The notes below the pieces were generated by a model that saw only the letters and a list, made by a program, of their open reading frames with translations, was not told the origin of the DNA and did no database searches. Positions 10,443-19,912 of a stretch of 64,000 nucleotides of DNA are shown in pieces; positions within the stretch are counted from its first letter, which is position 1, and each line of letters starts with the position of its first letter. The position numbers were made by a program, and so were the translations under genes. The stretch comes from Stentor roeselii (lineage: Eukaryota > Ciliophora > Heterotrichea > Heterotrichida > Stentoridae): the NCBI GenBank assembly GCA_006503475.1, contig RSEH01000010.1, positions 186,001-250,000 of the forward strand, written 5' to 3'.

Positions 10443-11621
10443 TTAATTTTTATTTAAAGAGGTTAAAAGTTGCCATGCATCTGACATTATATAAAAACTT
10501 CCAGTTACTAAAATCAGGTTTTTGGACTGATCTTCAATTAAGTCATTCAAAATACTTACAACAGGTCCAGACCCATCAGGAACAACAGGAGAATTGCTTA
10601 AAATCTCATCAGTCTTCATGAGTTTTAAACTATTCCCAGAACAAAAAAATAGCCTTTCACAAAAATTCCTTAAAATTTTTATTGATTCTTCAAATTCTTT
10701 TCCCTTCATCACAGCAAAAAGACAATCAATTTTTTTTAAAGGATACAAAAATCTAATATCAGAGAGCATTCGAGAAACTCCGCTAGAATTATGAGAAACA
10801 TCTAAAATCACCTGTTTTCCATTCACTAAAAACTCTTGCAACCTAAATAACGGCCTAGAATTCAAAAGTTCAATTTTCAAATCATTTCTCACCAAGTTCA
10901 TATCAACAAGTACCTTTAAAGCAACTTTGCATATTTCTTGATTTTCCATGTCATAAGTCTGATACTCAGCCTTTCCCTTCACCTGAACAGGCAAAGATCT
11001 TTTCTCATCACATGTCCTCCTCACCACATCTTCCAACACAGAAGGTCCAAACACACAAGGAACGTTATTTTTGATGATTCCAGCTTTATTCTCAGTAATT
11101 TCTTCCAAAGTACTTCCTAAAATATTCATATGGTCGAAGCCAATACTGACAATCACTGAAAGAACAGGGTGGATGATATTTGTATTATCAAGTAGTCCTC
11201 CGACTCCAACTTCAACGCATGCAAAGTCAACCTGGCAGTCTCGAAAATAAAGAAAACTGACAACTGTGTAAATATCGAACCATCCAAGGGCAAGTCTTTC
11301 ATTTTCAGCGATTTTTCGAATAACTTTTAAGTAATTAAAGAAAGTTTCTTCAGTGATTTCCTGAAAGTCCACCTGGATTCTTTCAGTGAAGGTAAAAATG
11401 TGAGGAGATGTGAAAATCCCAACACGATAACCTGAACCTTGCAGAACTTTCGCTATTTTTGTAGTGACTGAGCCTTTTCCGTTAGTTCCTGCAACATGAA
11501 TCGATTTGAAGCTGTTTTGAGGGTTGTTTAAGGATTCACTTAATTTGAAAGTAGTGAAAATCGACCCTGGAGGCCCTTGTTGTATGTTAAAAAACCATTC
11601 AGTGATTGAAGAAGGCTCCAT
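10443..11621 (-). CDS. folC: Folylpolyglutamate/dihydrofolate synthase
   Basis: 392 residues from the chosen start MEPSSITEWF. The P-loop G-T-N-G-K-G-S-V (45-52), the T-S-P-H...E-R-I folate motif (71-82) and the V-E-V-G-V-G-G-L-L-D-N-T-N motif are typical of the Mur ligase-like FolC family. It adds glutamate to reduced folates and keeps them in the cell. An upstream in-frame ATG at 11660 exists, but it lies inside the divergent MED6 gene. The chosen start matches the family N-terminus and sits 9 bp from the MED6 start. The last glycine-rich motif reads G-G-L-L-D where most enzymes have G-G-R-x-D, a small departure. Confidence 0.88.
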   Translation of the reverse strand: MEPSSITEWFFNIQQGPPGSIFTTFKLSESLNNPQNSFKSIHVAGTNGKGSVTTKIAKVLQGSGYRVGIFTSPHIFTFTERIQVDFQEITEETFFNYLKVIRKIAENERLALGWFDIYTVVSFLYFRDCQVDFACVEVGVGGLLDNTNIIHPVLSVIVSIGFDHMNILGSTLEEITENKAGIIKNNVPCVFGPSVLEDVVRRTCDEKRSLPVQVKGKAEYQTYDMENQEICKVALKVLVDMNLVRNDLKIELLNSRPLFRLQEFLVNGKQVILDVSHNSSGVSRMLSDIRFLYPLKKIDCLFAVMKGKEFEESIKILRNFCERLFFCSGNSLKLMKTDEILSNSPVVPDGSGPVVSILNDLIEDQSKNLILVTGSFYIMSDAWQLLTSLNKN

Positions 11622-11630
11622 GGTTATATA
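11622..11630. promoter_or_regulatory. 9 bp divergent start-to-start interval with TATATA
   Basis: The sequence GGTTATATA is everything between the start codons of the FolC gene (minus) and the MED6 gene (plus). On both strands a TATATA run lies within 9 nt of the ATG. A shared core promoter or initiator is the natural reading; this is inference. Confidence 0.5.
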
Positions 11631-12071
11631 ATGGAATATCAGGATAAAATACCTGAACATTGTGAAAATTTTTCAACGTTTTGGATCGATCAGCCATGGC
11701 TTGAGACTAACGTTTTGACTGAATTGAACGTAATGAATTATTTTTACAATTCTTTATTTTATGATAAGTCCTGCAACAATGAAAAAACGAAAGAAGACCT
11801 GCATAAACTCAAATTCATGAGAGGTCTGGAATACATCCCACTTCTAAGTCACTCAATACCCTCTAAGGGCATCTTCTATATAAAAAAACAATTCAGAACA
11901 AGTGATAAAAAAGTGATTCCCATCGCTTTATACTACATCTACTATGGAAGAGTCTATGAATCTCCAAGTCTTTCTAAAGTGATTAACGCGAAAATAAGAA
12001 GTACTTCTTTTTTCTTGAATGAATCATTAACGTCTCTCGCAAGTCACCTGGAAGAGCAGCTAAAAAAATAA
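11631..12071 (+). CDS. MED6: Mediator complex subunit 6
   Basis: 146 residues. The family core is easy to follow: F-W-I-D-Q-P-W-L, then N-V-M-N-Y-F-Y-N-S-L-F-Y-D-K-S-C-N-N-E, M-R-G-L-E-Y, a R-T-S-x-K-K-V-I-P-I-A-L-Y-Y-I stretch, and Y-E-S-P-S-L-S-K-V-I-N. These match the MED6 fold of the Mediator head module, which links activators to RNA polymerase II. The protein is shorter than animal or yeast MED6 because the variable C-terminal tail is missing. It starts 9 bp from the divergent FolC gene and ends 29 bp before the convergent PEX19 stop. Confidence 0.85.
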   Translation: MEYQDKIPEHCENFSTFWIDQPWLETNVLTELNVMNYFYNSLFYDKSCNNEKTKEDLHKLKFMRGLEYIPLLSHSIPSKGIFYIKKQFRTSDKKVIPIALYYIYYGRVYESPSLSKVINAKIRSTSFFLNESLTSLASHLEEQLKK

Positions 12072-12100
12072 GTAGTTTGTAAGATTTCTATGAAATTATC

Positions 12101-12592
12101 CTAAACTACAACGCAATCTTGGGGAACTGGTGGAAGTAACTCTTCTGGCATTTCTCCGTAATAGGAAAGTTTTCCAACGAGTGACATTGCGTCGTCTTCT
12201 TTTCCTTGTTGAAGAAGATCACAAATCTGTTCGTATATCGCGAGTTGGTTTCGATATCTTTCTAAATCACTCGCGTTTATGTTTGAATGAGTTTCTAGGT
12301 AAGCTTTTAACTTATCTCTTAATTCTCTCATTGACTCTTGAAGGACTCCGCCTTGAAAGAATTGGTTTCCTAGGTCTTCTAGACCTTCTTTTAGTTCTGA
12401 GTTGTTTTCGAGCTCATCTGCTAGGTTTTTCATTAGATTTTCAAGCATTTCGAAGTTTTCTGGCTCGTCTTGCATTTCTTGCTTGATTTCATTCATGACC
12501 TCTTGAACTGACTCAGTCTTTTTGACTTCTTCTTTTTTTTCCTCTTCATCTTCAAAGTCGTCCAAGGCAGAGTCGAGGATGTCTTTGTCCAT
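12101..12592 (-). CDS. PEX19: Peroxisomal biogenesis factor 19
   Basis: 163 residues, highly acidic. The start has the L-D-x-x-L-D-D-F-E-D-E type PEX3-binding region. The C-terminal half carries the helical membrane-protein-binding domain (E-S-M-R-E-L-R-D-K-L...L-E-R-Y-R-N-Q-L-A-I-Y-E-Q-I-C). The protein ends in a CaaX box, C-V-V-V (160-163), as in farnesylated PEX19 elsewhere. PEX19 is the cytosolic chaperone and import receptor for peroxisomal membrane proteins. It is shorter than the human protein (about 300 residues), mostly in the N-terminal linker. An acyl-CoA oxidase with a PTS2 motif lies 3.8 kb away. Confidence 0.85.
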   Translation of the reverse strand: MDKDILDSALDDFEDEEEKKEEVKKTESVQEVMNEIKQEMQDEPENFEMLENLMKNLADELENNSELKEGLEDLGNQFFQGGVLQESMRELRDKLKAYLETHSNINASDLERYRNQLAIYEQICDLLQQGKEDDAMSLVGKLSYYGEMPEELLPPVPQDCVVV

Positions 12593-12668
12593 TTATCGTT
12601 ATTTATTCGATTCACAGTTGAAACACAGAAATTTTACTAAAAGTCTTAGCTAGTATTTATTTAAGATT

Positions 12669-14198
12669 TTATGACGAGTTTATACCTGCTAAAGGCTCTT
12701 CAAAATAGTTTTTGTATATTCCAGCAGCACTTTCATAGATTTTTAGATTTGGATGAGAATTCAACCGTTCAATAGACTCAATCCCTCCTAAGTCATAAAA
12801 CAAAGCAAGCGAATTCGTAGAAGAAAAGCTAACAGCAAGTGAAAAAATAACATCAGCGACTTCCAAAGCACATAAAATACTATCAGGATCAGACATCTGT
12901 ATAACCGAGATCAAATTTTCCAAGAGTTCCTTCTGAAAAGGAAAATTTGGGTTTCCAGCAAACTTAACAAGATGTTTCGCAGCAATTAAAGCTTCAGCCC
13001 TAACATTGCGATCACGATGTTCAATTGATTTAATGACATTTTTGAATAAAGGAAGATTCAAAATAGTATTTGCAGTATTTTTTTCCATCGCCACATTCGA
13101 GATGATCAACAAGGCATCACTAATTACTCCAGACTGGTCATTTTCAACTAGAACAGCAAGTGAATCAAGTAGTTTATTATCAATGAGGAACCTTGTATAT
13201 ACTTCATCCCCCAAAGACAAGTTGCTAAGAACCTGCGCTGCCCTCGCCTTGATTTTAGTCGAATCATGAAGACTAAGACTGATAATCCGACTGATCATCA
13301 GCGTGGAAAAGACTTCAGGCAGATGAGCACCTTGAGCAGTAATATGAAATAAACATCTCAAAGTATCACTTAAAATATCTTCTTGACTCATCAACAGAAA
13401 CTTCGGCAAGACTCCTAAAAACGCTTTGACCATTGATTCATCAGGTACAGGAGGAAATTTAAACAAATTCGAAAGAAGCCAAATATACAACCCGAAAGTA
13501 TTCAACTCTAAAGACTGATTCATGGTAATCTTTCGAATAACTGAAGAAAAAATCCCTGTTGCATGGACAAGGTTTCTATAGTCTTTCGATTCACCTGCGA
13601 TGTTGCTCAAGGCCCAGACTGCTTGATTATTCGCTTCATTTATCTGGTCGTCTGTAGCGAGTCTTCCAAGTAGATCAATAACACCCTGGGCGGCAAGTCT
13701 AGGAAGGACACTCGGGTTTTCAACAGAGGTAAGATTCGTGATAATCCAGGCAGTGTTTAACTTCACTTTCAAGTCACTTGACTGAAGATATTCATTGAAC
13801 TTCAAAATAAGTTCAGTCTTTGAAAGGACTTCTAAACTTTTAAGGTTTTCAGTCGAGACATATTTTCGCATCTGTTCTAAACCGCATGATAATATTTGAG
13901 GGTCTTTTGTTTGGAGGATTATTGATGAAAGTGTCAGGATTTTTTCGTAGGGACTTGAAGCGCGGTCTGAAAGAACTGGTGAGAAGCTGGAGAGAAGATC
14001 TGGGACTTGGAAAAACTCTTCTGGGATGTTCTCGGATAACTCACTTATCAGACGAGATCTTTTCACGTAGTTTTCAAGACGCTTCTTTTTTCGAAGGGAT
14101 ATTTGCTGTTCTTCGCGTTGCTTTTTTATTTCTGACTCGTCTACACCGCGTTGGTATGATTTGTTCCGATCTTCTAAACGATTTGAAGTTGGATTCAT
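12669..14198 (-). CDS. Divergent importin-alpha-like protein
   Basis: 509 residues. The N-terminus resembles an importin-beta-binding region (S-Y-Q-R-G-V-D, then K-K-Q-R-E-E-Q-Q-I-S-L-R-K-K-K-R). Armadillo repeats fill the rest. The Trp-x-x-x-Asn array that holds nuclear localisation signals is visible in the first repeats (A-W-I-I-T-N, V-W-A-L-S-N, I-W-L-L-S-N). It then fades: later repeats read S-N without Trp. Compared with the second importin alpha at 18429-19901, this copy has probably lost the minor NLS site or changed its cargo. Adaptor for nuclear import is the expected role. Confidence 0.8.
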   Translation of the reverse strand: MNPTSNRLEDRNKSYQRGVDESEIKKQREEQQISLRKKKRLENYVKRSRLISELSENIPEEFFQVPDLLSSFSPVLSDRASSPYEKILTLSSIILQTKDPQILSCGLEQMRKYVSTENLKSLEVLSKTELILKFNEYLQSSDLKVKLNTAWIITNLTSVENPSVLPRLAAQGVIDLLGRLATDDQINEANNQAVWALSNIAGESKDYRNLVHATGIFSSVIRKITMNQSLELNTFGLYIWLLSNLFKFPPVPDESMVKAFLGVLPKFLLMSQEDILSDTLRCLFHITAQGAHLPEVFSTLMISRIISLSLHDSTKIKARAAQVLSNLSLGDEVYTRFLIDNKLLDSLAVLVENDQSGVISDALLIISNVAMEKNTANTILNLPLFKNVIKSIEHRDRNVRAEALIAAKHLVKFAGNPNFPFQKELLENLISVIQMSDPDSILCALEVADVIFSLAVSFSSTNSLALFYDLGGIESIERLNSHPNLKIYESAAGIYKNYFEEPLAGINSS

Positions 14199-14527
14199 AT
14201 TGAATTGTTAAGATTTTCAGATTTTTCTTTGTTGATTGGAGGGAAAGAAGAGATATTTAGGGGTTTAAGTTTTTGGAATGGGAATGGTAGGGATTATGGA
14301 TCATTTGGGAATATGTTAGAGTTTAGAGGGTTTTATTATGAGTTTTATATGGTAAATCAGAATGATGGTAATAGATAGTACTAGAGTGCATTAATATATG
14401 AATGACTAGAAGCGCAGATACAAATATTCAGAGATTCTATTAGGAATCTAGAAGTCTACATTCTATACCAATAACTCTAAACTTTTCTTATCAATCATAA
14501 AACCACCTTCAAACAAAAAATATATAA
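14199..14527. other. Intergenic stretch, divergent promoters
   Basis: This 329 bp gap lies between the divergent importin-alpha-like and PP2A methylesterase genes. It is AT-rich, with TATATAA immediately before the start at 14528. Nothing else was recognised. Confidence 0.4.
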
Positions 14528-15517
14528 ATGAAAGGGAGACCTCCAGTAAAACCATCCCACAACATCAGAAAAAAAAACTCTTCATCCGACGAAGAAAACG
14601 ACAAAGTAGAAGACTTGGGTACATTTCACTCACCACCTCCAAGACTAGGCCAAGACTACTCAGCACTTCCTTTATCCCCTTGTTTCGAGCAGGTCTTCTG
14701 GTCAAACAACATTCCAATCTACTGGTCAGGGACCTCAGGTCCACTAGTCCTCTGCCTTCATGGCGCAGGTCTTTCCGCATCTTCATTCGCTCCAGCTGCT
14801 CTGTTGTCCAAAACAATTCCAGTTCAACTTATTTCTTTTGACTTTCGAGGTCACGGCCAGTGCCCAGAAAGCGACTTGGATAATGACCTCTCTTCCAATA
14901 ACCTTGTCTCTGATGGACTCAATGTCCTTTCTTTCATTAGATCTAGAAACCCTGATGCTGGAATCGTTCTTGTTGGACACTCTATGGGAGGAGCTATCGC
15001 CTCGAAACTCGCTGTTGAAGACCAGACACGTGGAGGGAGACTTGCTGGACTTATCATTGTTGATGTTGTTGAAGGACAGGCACTTAGTGCTTTACCACAT
15101 ATGGAAACTATCATCAATCAGAAACCAAAAAGTTTTAAAAATGTAGAAAAAGCTATTGAATGGGCTTATTCTTCTAATACTGTAAGAAATCTTAAAAGTG
15201 CAAGGACTTCTATTCCTGTTCAATTAAAATCAATTCCCGGAGGAGTAACCTGGAGAACAGACTTAAAAAAGACTCAGCCCTTCTGGGAAGACTGGTTCCG
15301 AGGAATGAACAACGCTTTTCTCTCATTCCAAGGTCCAAAGCAGTTGATAATCGCAGCAAGTGACCGAGTAGACCAGCAAATGATGATAGCCCAAATGCAA
15401 GGAAAGTACAAACATTCCGTTTTTTTCAACGTAGGCCACATGGTTCAAGAAGACGACCCAGAAAGATTCGTAAACGAGTTGAGAACGTTTGTATCAACCT
15501 TTAAGGTTATAGGCTAA
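14528..15517 (+). CDS. PPME1: Protein phosphatase methylesterase 1
   Basis: 329 residues with an alpha/beta-hydrolase fold. The nucleophile elbow G-H-S-M-G-G places Ser152. The acid lies in I-V-D-V-V-E-G (Asp179), and the histidine in N-V-G-H-M-V-Q-E-D near the C-terminus. The oxyanion region L-H-G-A-G-L-S-A and the V-V-E-G-Q-A-L stretch are distinctive of PME-1. The enzyme removes the C-terminal methyl ester from the PP2A catalytic subunit. The N-terminal 45 residues are polar and probably disordered. It heads a chain of plus-strand genes spaced 11 to 34 bp apart. Confidence 0.9.
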   Translation: MKGRPPVKPSHNIRKKNSSSDEENDKVEDLGTFHSPPPRLGQDYSALPLSPCFEQVFWSNNIPIYWSGTSGPLVLCLHGAGLSASSFAPAALLSKTIPVQLISFDFRGHGQCPESDLDNDLSSNNLVSDGLNVLSFIRSRNPDAGIVLVGHSMGGAIASKLAVEDQTRGGRLAGLIIVDVVEGQALSALPHMETIINQKPKSFKNVEKAIEWAYSSNTVRNLKSARTSIPVQLKSIPGGVTWRTDLKKTQPFWEDWFRGMNNAFLSFQGPKQLIIAASDRVDQQMMIAQMQGKYKHSVFFNVGHMVQEDDPERFVNELRTFVSTFKVIG

Positions 15518-15529
15518 TGTCGCTAGTTA

Positions 15530-16321
15530 ATGGAATATAAGAAAACCCCTTCAAGCCTTCTGCCAAATCGCGTAGAACTTCTAGAAGCCGACATCTTATC
15601 CATCATCGAATCAGCAGATTTTTCTGATTTCTCCAATTTTAAAGCCTATTGGAAAAGCAATGGTCTTAGCATGATCCATCATTCAATCAGGCCAAAGGAA
15701 AATAAAGACGAGTTCTACCTCGTCGCTTATCAGATCTTGACTGACCTGGTTAAAACCTCTCAGGAACTTGCAATAAAATCACTTTTCGTCCTTTTCACTC
15801 TTTTTTGCACTCAACATCGAAGTCCTGTATTAATTCCTATATCGCCAGAAGTCGCTGAGATTCTTTTAAAACTCTCAGAAACTCATGAAACTTGTAGAAA
15901 CCTTTTAGGAAAATTAGCAGGTCTTCAAGCTTTTGACTTTTGCTTGTCAGAAGGTGTAAAATCTTTCATCCGCCCGAAGAAGACTCATTCTGAAGGTTCA
16001 ACGCAGGCAGAAACAGAAGGAAAAGTGAGCGAAACAGTCTTCACCCCAGTAGTGATTGACCATGACTCATTAGTTTCACAAAGTATTCACTACGCCTGTT
16101 CCAAAGAGAAGCTTAAACAGAAACTCGAAGCAAATCTTCATTTTTTTTCAAATCAAGGAGTTCCCAGCAGTGACTTCGCGAAAAACTTCAAAGCTGAAAA
16201 CGTGAAACTTTTAAACCTTTCAAATCCTTTATTCCCAGACCTGCTTCGGTCTCGTTTTCATCTTGTCAAGCAGTACATCGAGAAGTTGAAGTCAGAAGAC
16301 GTGTTTATCACTGACAGTTGA
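15530..16321 (+). CDS. Probable SNAPc subunit 1-like protein
   Basis: 263 residues, soluble and helical. Residues about 18-130 resemble the SNAPC1/SNAP43 N-terminal region: a F-S-N-F-K-A-Y-W start, a helical L-A-I-K-S-L-F-V-L-F-T-L-F-C-T-Q segment, and G-L-Q-A-F-D-F further on. SNAPc binds the proximal sequence element of small nuclear RNA promoters. The second half is charged and not conserved by eye. A profile search would be needed to separate this from another helical-repeat protein. It starts 12 bp after the PPME1 stop and ends in TGA. Confidence 0.5.
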   Translation: MEYKKTPSSLLPNRVELLEADILSIIESADFSDFSNFKAYWKSNGLSMIHHSIRPKENKDEFYLVAYQILTDLVKTSQELAIKSLFVLFTLFCTQHRSPVLIPISPEVAEILLKLSETHETCRNLLGKLAGLQAFDFCLSEGVKSFIRPKKTHSEGSTQAETEGKVSETVFTPVVIDHDSLVSQSIHYACSKEKLKQKLEANLHFFSNQGVPSSDFAKNFKAENVKLLNLSNPLFPDLLRSRFHLVKQYIEKLKSEDVFITDS

Positions 16322-16342
16322 GTATTTTATCCTATATTAAAA

Positions 16343-18394
16343 ATGTCGTCTTTGGCCCGGTTGAATTTAATCTCAAGTCACCTTTTAAGTCACTTTCACT
16401 TCGAACACGACGGTTCTCTTGACGAGTATCGAGGCGAAAGTCCTTCCTGGTCCAAGCCGCTTCGATCTTTTTTTTATGAAGTGGGTTCTGACCTGTACTC
16501 TCAGTTTATTTCAGCCCACGAAGGCCTCAAGTCCATGGAAAACAACCCAGTTCCTCACATGTCGAAAAACGAGGCCAGGGAACAACTGATGCGTCGCTTG
16601 TTTGATTTGAAAAAGACTTTAAGTGTGACTCGTGATCAACAACTGACGCAGCCTTTACGTTCATTTGTGTTTTCAGTGGTTAATCTCATTTATGACATGC
16701 CTTTACTGATTAAAATAGGAGTTCATTACGGACTTTTCATTGATGCCGTCGAGTATATTGGAACTGCGAAGCATGTTAAGGTTGTTGAACAGGCACTTGC
16801 CTTGAATGAATTCGGGTGCTTTGCACTCACTGAACTTGGACATGGGTCTAACGTTTCAGCTGTTGAAACTGTTGCAACTTTTAACAAGGAAAATAGAACT
16901 TTTACTATTAATTCTCCAACACCCACCAGTGCAAAGTGGTGGATTGGAGGAGCTGCCCAGACTAGCAATAAAACTGTTCTCTTCGCACAGATGGTCGTCG
17001 ATGGAGTCAATCACGGTCCTCAGGCTTTTTTAATTGACCTACGCGATAGAAACACTTTGAAGGTCTTAGATGGTATCCAGATCGGTGACTGTGGATTTAA
17101 AAGTGGAAATAATTCTATCGATAACGGTTTTATCTTGTTTAAAAATCATCAAGTCCCTTATGATTCACTTTTAGACCGCTTTTGTCGAATAGACGGAAAT
17201 GGAAAATTTCACACTTCTATTAAAAAAAAGGAAAAAAGACTGGGAATCATGCTTTCTAGTCTCGTCAGAGGCAGGACCTGCTGTGTTTCAAGTTCTCAGG
17301 CAAACCTGCTTAATGCCTTGACGATTGCCATTCGTTACTCCGCTGTTCGTCGGCAGTTCTCAGCAGGTCCTACGATTGAGACCCGGATTTTAGACTACCC
17401 TTTAACACGGACTCGACTAATTCCACATCTTGCCAACTTATTCGGGAACCTTGCAAGTAATGAAATAATTTTCACGAATTACAAGTTTATAAGGGAAAAA
17501 ATGGCAGAAAATCATGAAGCTGTTGAAGTGACTGAGTTTCATGCAATTCTTTCTGTATTGAAAAGTCTTACAACTGACTGGGCTTTTGAAGGCGTTCATG
17601 AATGTCGAAGGGTTTGTGGGGGTCTCGGGTATTCACATTTTTCTAGACTTGGACAACTGATGGCAGATCATGATATTAACTTGACCTGGGAAGGAGACAA
17701 CCATGTTCTTTTACAACAAACAGCTGGATTTATTATTAAGCAAAGTTTGAAGGCTACTACAGGAAAAAATGTGGAAGCTAAATCTCTGAAAATATTAAAA
17801 ATGGATTTAGAAACTGTTCATAAAGAGAAACCATCAGCTGAATTCTCAGTTGACGGGTTAATCGCTTGTTTCGAACATTTATTGAATTTATTTTTGCATA
17901 AGTCACTGAATTTGTTACAGAAAAATGCTTCGGTTTCAAGTGAATATTTCGATGTTTGGAACTTATCTCAACCTCCTCTTCAGAAGTTGGCAAAGATTTA
18001 TGGAATAGTGCAAATCGCACATCACTGGAAATTAAGGAATCAACAGATGAGAGATAAACATCAAGAAACTTTTAACTTGCTAGAAAAACTTTTAACCTTG
18101 TTTTTAATTGATAAGGTCAGGGACTACTCAGCTGATTTACTTGCTGAAGGGTTTTTCGATGCAGGACATTTGGAAACTCTTGAAAGGAATTGGAAAAAAC
18201 TTTGTGTTGAGCTTGGAAGTCAATCAGTTAGAATTGTTGATGCTATTACTTTAAGTGATCAGGCTGTTGGATCTGTTCTTGGGTGCAGTGATGGGCAGAT
18301 GTATAAAAGATTCACTCAGGCTGTTGAGGCGCAAAAGGATTGCTATGAAAAAAATATCGAGTCAGTTAGGTTGATTCAAGAGTTATTGAAATAA
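16343..18394 (+). CDS. Acyl-CoA oxidase with N-terminal PTS2
   Basis: 683 residues, the usual length of peroxisomal acyl-CoA oxidases. Visible family features are F-A-L-T-E-L-G-H-G-S-N-V, the flavin-binding R-R-Q-F region (V-R-R-Q-F-S-A-G), C-G-G-L-G-Y, and the catalytic base in T-W-E-G-D-N near residue 450. The C-terminus has no SKL-type PTS1. Instead residues 6-14 read R-L-N-L-I-S-S-H-L, which fits the PTS2 consensus R-L-x5-H-L, so import by PEX7 is predicted. It would catalyse the first step of peroxisomal beta-oxidation and release H2O2. It starts 21 bp after the SNAPC1-like gene. Confidence 0.92.
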   Translation: MSSLARLNLISSHLLSHFHFEHDGSLDEYRGESPSWSKPLRSFFYEVGSDLYSQFISAHEGLKSMENNPVPHMSKNEAREQLMRRLFDLKKTLSVTRDQQLTQPLRSFVFSVVNLIYDMPLLIKIGVHYGLFIDAVEYIGTAKHVKVVEQALALNEFGCFALTELGHGSNVSAVETVATFNKENRTFTINSPTPTSAKWWIGGAAQTSNKTVLFAQMVVDGVNHGPQAFLIDLRDRNTLKVLDGIQIGDCGFKSGNNSIDNGFILFKNHQVPYDSLLDRFCRIDGNGKFHTSIKKKEKRLGIMLSSLVRGRTCCVSSSQANLLNALTIAIRYSAVRRQFSAGPTIETRILDYPLTRTRLIPHLANLFGNLASNEIIFTNYKFIREKMAENHEAVEVTEFHAILSVLKSLTTDWAFEGVHECRRVCGGLGYSHFSRLGQLMADHDINLTWEGDNHVLLQQTAGFIIKQSLKATTGKNVEAKSLKILKMDLETVHKEKPSAEFSVDGLIACFEHLLNLFLHKSLNLLQKNASVSSEYFDVWNLSQPPLQKLAKIYGIVQIAHHWKLRNQQMRDKHQETFNLLEKLLTLFLIDKVRDYSADLLAEGFFDAGHLETLERNWKKLCVELGSQSVRIVDAITLSDQAVGSVLGCSDGQMYKRFTQAVEAQKDCYEKNIESVRLIQELLK

Positions 18395-18428
18395 GACTTT
18401 TTACTAGTTTTATTGGATTTTCTTAATA

Positions 18429-19901
18429 ATGGAAAAAATTTTCGAGGGTCGAAATAAATCTCATCTTCAATGTGGGAATTTTTTGCAACTCAGGGAATCG
18501 AGTGAGTTGAAATTACTTAAACAAAAGAAAAAAACACGATTAGCTTTCTTATCTGAGAATAGAAAAAAGCTTAAACAGGAACATGACAGTCTAATGCAAT
18601 CTCTAACTCTTTCCCACAGTTTTTCTCTGATCTTTTCCGACGACGAAAAATCCCAAACAGAAGGTGCTCATAACTTAAGACTAATCCTAAGCCAGAACTA
18701 CACTGTTCCATTTCAAGAACTAGTTGATTCAGGAGTGATTCCTGTGCTAATAAATTTTACATCAAACTTCTCATGTCCCGGTCTTCAATACGAAGCAGCA
18801 TGGTCTTTATCGAACATAGCATCAGGCGATGCAGAGCACAGCAAGATCCTTGTCGACCGAGGAATAGTCCCAAAAATCGTAGATTTGCTTCAAAGTCCCT
18901 TCGAGCACATTAAAGATCAAGGTGTTTGGGTGATCGGAAACCTGACAGGAGACTCAAGCAGTTACAGTGAATTAATCTGCAGATATGGCACAGTCCAAAA
19001 GTTAATAGAAATCATTCAAACCTGCACTTCTAATTATTTACTCCAGTCCGCTGTTTGGGCTCTTGGAAATTTATGTAAAGGAGAAAAAGCTCCTGAGTTT
19101 AAAGTGATAAAAAATGCGGTTTCGGTCTTTTGCAAGCTTCTCCTGAAAAACGATGAAAGTATCATTAAAGAGTCTCTTTGGGTTTTAGCTTCGATTACTG
19201 AGTACTCAGAAGAATCTTGTGATGTTCTTATTTTAAATGAGGTGATTCCTCGGATTATCTCCTTTTTCTCAAGTAAAGACATAGACCTCCAGCTGCCCGC
19301 AATCACGATAATCGGCCGAGTAGCAGCAGGAAGTGATATCCAGACTTCAGAAGTGATAAACTCCGGAGCTATCCAAGCACTAACTCAACTGATAAACTCT
19401 CCAAACCGTGAAATAAGAAAAGAAGCGATTTGGTGTCTTTCCAACTTTGCAGCAGGTAACGAAGAACACATCGAATCGCTGGTAAGAGCCGAGATTTTCC
19501 AGAAAATGATGAAAATCATCTACCGTGATGAGAAATACGTCAAAGTCGAGGCCTTGTGGGTCGTCGCAAACGCTGCAGGAAAAGGTTCAAAAAAGCAAAT
19601 TAATGAACTGGTTAAGGCCGGAGCTATTTCTACTCTCATACACTGTTTGAACAGCGAGGACTACAAAGTCTTGCAGGTCGTCATGCTTGGAATCAAAGGA
19701 ATCCTCGCTGCTGGAAATCAGATCTTGACTGAATCTGGCAGCAATCCTTATGCCGTCATTTTTGAAGAGAGTGACGGGCTGAGACTACTTCATAAGTTGC
19801 AGTTTAAGGAAAATAACAAGATTTATGAAGATGCTTATTTCATTTTGACTAGTTATTTTGAAGGTGATGAACTGGAGTTATTTCAAATGATTGACTTTTA
19901 A
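18429..19901 (+). CDS. Importin alpha
   Basis: 490 residues. A basic N-terminal IBB-type region (K-L-L-K-Q-K-K-K-T-R...E-N-R-K-K-L-K) is followed by about ten armadillo repeats. The cargo-binding Trp/Asn pairs are present across both sites: A-W-S-L-S-N, V-W-V-I-G-N, V-W-A-L-G-N, then I-W-C-L-S-N and L-W-V-V-A-N. It should be a functional adaptor that carries NLS proteins with importin beta. The C-terminus is acidic, as in other importin alphas. It begins 34 bp after the acyl-CoA oxidase stop. Confidence 0.9.
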   Translation: MEKIFEGRNKSHLQCGNFLQLRESSELKLLKQKKKTRLAFLSENRKKLKQEHDSLMQSLTLSHSFSLIFSDDEKSQTEGAHNLRLILSQNYTVPFQELVDSGVIPVLINFTSNFSCPGLQYEAAWSLSNIASGDAEHSKILVDRGIVPKIVDLLQSPFEHIKDQGVWVIGNLTGDSSSYSELICRYGTVQKLIEIIQTCTSNYLLQSAVWALGNLCKGEKAPEFKVIKNAVSVFCKLLLKNDESIIKESLWVLASITEYSEESCDVLILNEVIPRIISFFSSKDIDLQLPAITIIGRVAAGSDIQTSEVINSGAIQALTQLINSPNREIRKEAIWCLSNFAAGNEEHIESLVRAEIFQKMMKIIYRDEKYVKVEALWVVANAAGKGSKKQINELVKAGAISTLIHCLNSEDYKVLQVVMLGIKGILAAGNQILTESGSNPYAVIFEESDGLRLLHKLQFKENNKIYEDAYFILTSYFEGDELELFQMIDF

Positions 19902-19912
19902 GGTTAATAAAT

